DNA of 64,000 bases from the NCBI RefSeq assembly GCF_014270105.1, contig NZ_JACNMF010000006.1, positions 1 to 64,000 of the forward strand. The letters run 5' to 3'. Source of the stretch: Hyunsoonleella aquatilis. GTDB lineage: Bacteria; Bacteroidota; Bacteroidia; Flavobacteriales; Flavobacteriaceae. Below the pieces are notes generated by a model. That model searched no databases. It was not told the DNA's origin and was given only the letters and a program-made list of their open reading frames with translations. Shown piece by piece: positions 62,444-64,000 of this stretch; the first letter of the stretch is position 1, and each line of letters opens with the position of its first letter. The translations under genes were made by a program, and so were the position numbers.

Positions 62444-63433
62444 ATGAAAGTAGCTGTAGTTGGTGCCACTGGAATGGTAGGGGAAGTGATGTTAAGAGTA
62501 CTTGCCGAACGCAATTTTCCCGTTACAGAATTAATCCCTGTAGCGTCTGAGCGCTCGGTAGGCAAAACTATTTCTTATAACGGAAAGGATTATAGCGTAG
62601 TTGGTTTGGAAACAGCAGTTTCCATGCAACCAGATATTGCTTTATTCTCCGCTGGCGGAGGCACTTCCTTGGAGTGGGCCCCAAAATTTGCCGAGGTCGG
62701 CACCACTGTTGTCGACAATTCCTCAGCATGGCGTATGGATCCCACTAAAAAATTAGTAGTGCCAGAGATTAATGCACAAGAATTGACTAAGGAAGATAAG
62801 ATTATTGCAAACCCAAATTGCTCCACTATTCAATTGGTGATGGCCTTAAACCCATTGCACAAAAAATATAAAATGAAGCGTGTTGTGGTTTCAACCTATC
62901 AATCCGTTTCAGGTACTGGGGTAAAAGCGGTACGTCAGTTGGAAAATGAAATTGCAGGAGTAGAGGGTGAAATGGCCTATCCATACCCTATCGGACGCAA
63001 TGCGTTACCACATTGTGATGTGTTTGAAGACAACGGTTATACCAAAGAAGAAATGAAATTGGCCAGAGAACCGCAAAAAATTATGAACGACCGAACATTT
63101 TCCGTATCAGCCACTGCGGTAAGAATCCCAACGGCAGGAGGACATTCGGAATCAGTAAATGTGGAGTTTGAAAACGATTTTGATTTAGCTGAAGTACGCC
63201 AATTATTAAGTGCCACCCCCGGTGTTGTGGTGCAGGATGACACGGCCAATAATAGCTACCCAATGCCTATTTTTGCCCACGATAAAGACGAGGTTTTCGT
63301 AGGCCGTATCCGTAGAGATGAAACACAGCCTAATACGTTAAACATGTGGATTGTTGCTGATAATTTACGCAAAGGCGCGGCAACAAATACCATTCAAATT
63401 GCTGAATATCTAGTTGAAAATAATTTAGTGTAA
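62444..63433 (+). CDS. asd: Aspartate-semialdehyde dehydrogenase
   Basis: 329 residues. Rossmann start VAVVGATGMVGEVMLRVL, catalytic Cys126 in NPNCSTIQLVMAL, and the substrate motif RIPTAGGHSESVNVEF. It makes aspartate semialdehyde for lysine, diaminopimelate, threonine and methionine synthesis. Monocistronic, with own promoter-like box and terminator. Confidence 0.97.
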   Translation: MKVAVVGATGMVGEVMLRVLAERNFPVTELIPVASERSVGKTISYNGKDYSVVGLETAVSMQPDIALFSAGGGTSLEWAPKFAEVGTTVVDNSSAWRMDPTKKLVVPEINAQELTKEDKIIANPNCSTIQLVMALNPLHKKYKMKRVVVSTYQSVSGTGVKAVRQLENEIAGVEGEMAYPYPIGRNALPHCDVFEDNGYTKEEMKLAREPQKIMNDRTFSVSATAVRIPTAGGHSESVNVEFENDFDLAEVRQLLSATPGVVVQDDTANNSYPMPIFAHDKDEVFVGRIRRDETQPNTLNMWIVADNLRKGAATNTIQIAEYLVENNLV

Positions 63434-63456
63434 ATTAGATTTTAAGAGTGTTAATT

Positions 63457-63490
63457 TAAAACTCCTTCCTGTTTTGGAAGGAGTTTTTTT
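63457..63490 (+). terminator. Terminator after asd
   Basis: ACTCCTTCC/GGAAGGAGT hairpin, six-base loop, T-run. Confidence 0.9.
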
Positions 63491-63575
63491 ATGATTTATA
63501 GGCACTCAAAGGGTATTTTAACGATTAAAAGGGCATTGTCGTCCTAATAATTTCTAATTCACCTTAAGTATATAT

Positions 63576-63583
63576 TAGTTTTG
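63576..63583 (+). promoter_or_regulatory. Putative -10 box of glycosyltransferase gene
   Basis: TAGTTTTG matches TAnnTTTG exactly, 20 bp before ATG 63604. Confidence 0.5.
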
Positions 63584-63603
63584 CTTAACCCCAAATTAAA
63601 ACC

Positions 63604-64000
63604 ATGATACCTAAAATAATTCATTTTTGTTGGTTAAGCGGTGACCCATACCCAGAATTGGTAGAGAACTGCATTAGAAGTTGGAAGACCAAACTTCCTG
63701 ATTACGAATTTATGTTGTGGGATACTAATCGTTTTGATATCACTTCCACGATTTGGACCCAACAGGCTTTTGATGCAAAAAAATACGCTTTTGCGGCCGA
63801 TTATATACGGTTGTATGCGCTCTACCATTATGGAGGCATTTATTTGGACACCGATGTTCAAGTATTAAAGTCTTTTGATGATCTTCTCCATCTGCCTTAT
63901 TTCATGGGAAACCAGTTTGATGGATATATGGAAGCAGCTATAATCGGTACTGAAAAACATCAAAAATGGACCATGGACTGTTTAGGCTATTATGCCGATC
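63604..64000 (+). CDS. Glycosyltransferase (GT32-type, DXD sugar-binding), partial
   Basis: The first 132 residues of a protein cut by the window end. The start MIPKIIHFCWLSGDPYPE and the DXD motif in GGIYLDTDVQVLKSF near residue 82 are those of the capsular polysaccharide/GT32-type family (mannosyl- or related transferases). It probably works in surface polysaccharide synthesis. The rest of the gene and its operon lie outside the window. Confidence 0.88.
   Translation, partial: MIPKIIHFCWLSGDPYPELVENCIRSWKTKLPDYEFMLWDTNRFDITSTIWTQQAFDAKKYAFAADYIRLYALYHYGGIYLDTDVQVLKSFDDLLHLPYFMGNQFDGYMEAAIIGTEKHQKWTMDCLGYYAD

Overview
This 64 kb window is a piece of a Flavobacteriaceae-like (Bacteroidota) chromosome. 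The evidence is the AT-rich sequence, repeated TAnnTTTG-type -10 boxes, start codons that mostly lack Shine-Dalgarno sequences, lipoproteins with acidic tails, and lineage-typical genes: an IPExxxVDY protein, five DUF6090 proteins, a MoxR/DUF58/BatABCDE operon and the purN-acpP-fabF-rnc gene order. I cannot assign a species. No rRNA, tRNA, CRISPR array or intact transposase was found.

Layout. 0.2-4.6 kb (minus): acpP-fabF-rnc-IPExxxVDY-pyk. 5-9.2 kb (plus): purN, a two-domain RNase H, a PfkB kinase and a long amidophosphoribosyltransferase-like protein. 9.3-9.6 kb: two paralogous candidate small RNAs with promoters and covarying terminators. 9.7-12.5 kb: an AraC regulator with a 56-residue downstream gene, and two paralogous exported proteins, one truncated. 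12.6-20.8 kb: radical SAM protein, YfcC-type permease, sensor kinase plus enoyl-CoA hydratase, ALDH7-type dehydrogenase and isoaspartyl peptidase. 20.9-25.2 kb: five tandem DUF6090 genes with a near-constant membrane-anchor start and divergent remainders, plus a sixth relic. 25.2-35.3 kb: CAP lipoprotein, alpha-2-macroglobulin, a hydrolase/ankyrin pair inside inverted repeats, a secreted protein and TerB. 35.6-36.5 kb: a candidate attenuator (leader peptide plus mutually exclusive hairpins) and an unusual anti-SD-complementary stretch before a TPR gene. 36.6-46.4 kb: metabolic and conserved unknown genes including gpsA, pheS and a DUF559 nuclease-like gene between two look-alike hairpins. 46.5-49.8 kb: CvpA, beta-carbonic anhydrase and SulP transporter. 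49.8-59.4 kb (minus): the complete MoxR-DUF58-BatABCDE operon. 59.6-64 kb: SDR, AlbA_2 protein, mscL, asd and the start of a glycosyltransferase.

Superimposed on the genes are repeat layers. A foldable dispersed repeat of about 85-180 bp has five copies, with compensatory changes in one stem. A palindrome TCCCGATAGCTATCGGGA occurs alone and inside that repeat. Degenerate 7-bp repeats fill gaps of the Bat operon and even part of a signal-peptide coding region. The observations I rate highest are the DUF6090 array, the structured repeat family, the tandem small RNAs and the putative attenuator. All functional statements rest on reading the sequence and family knowledge; no searches or folding calculations were run.
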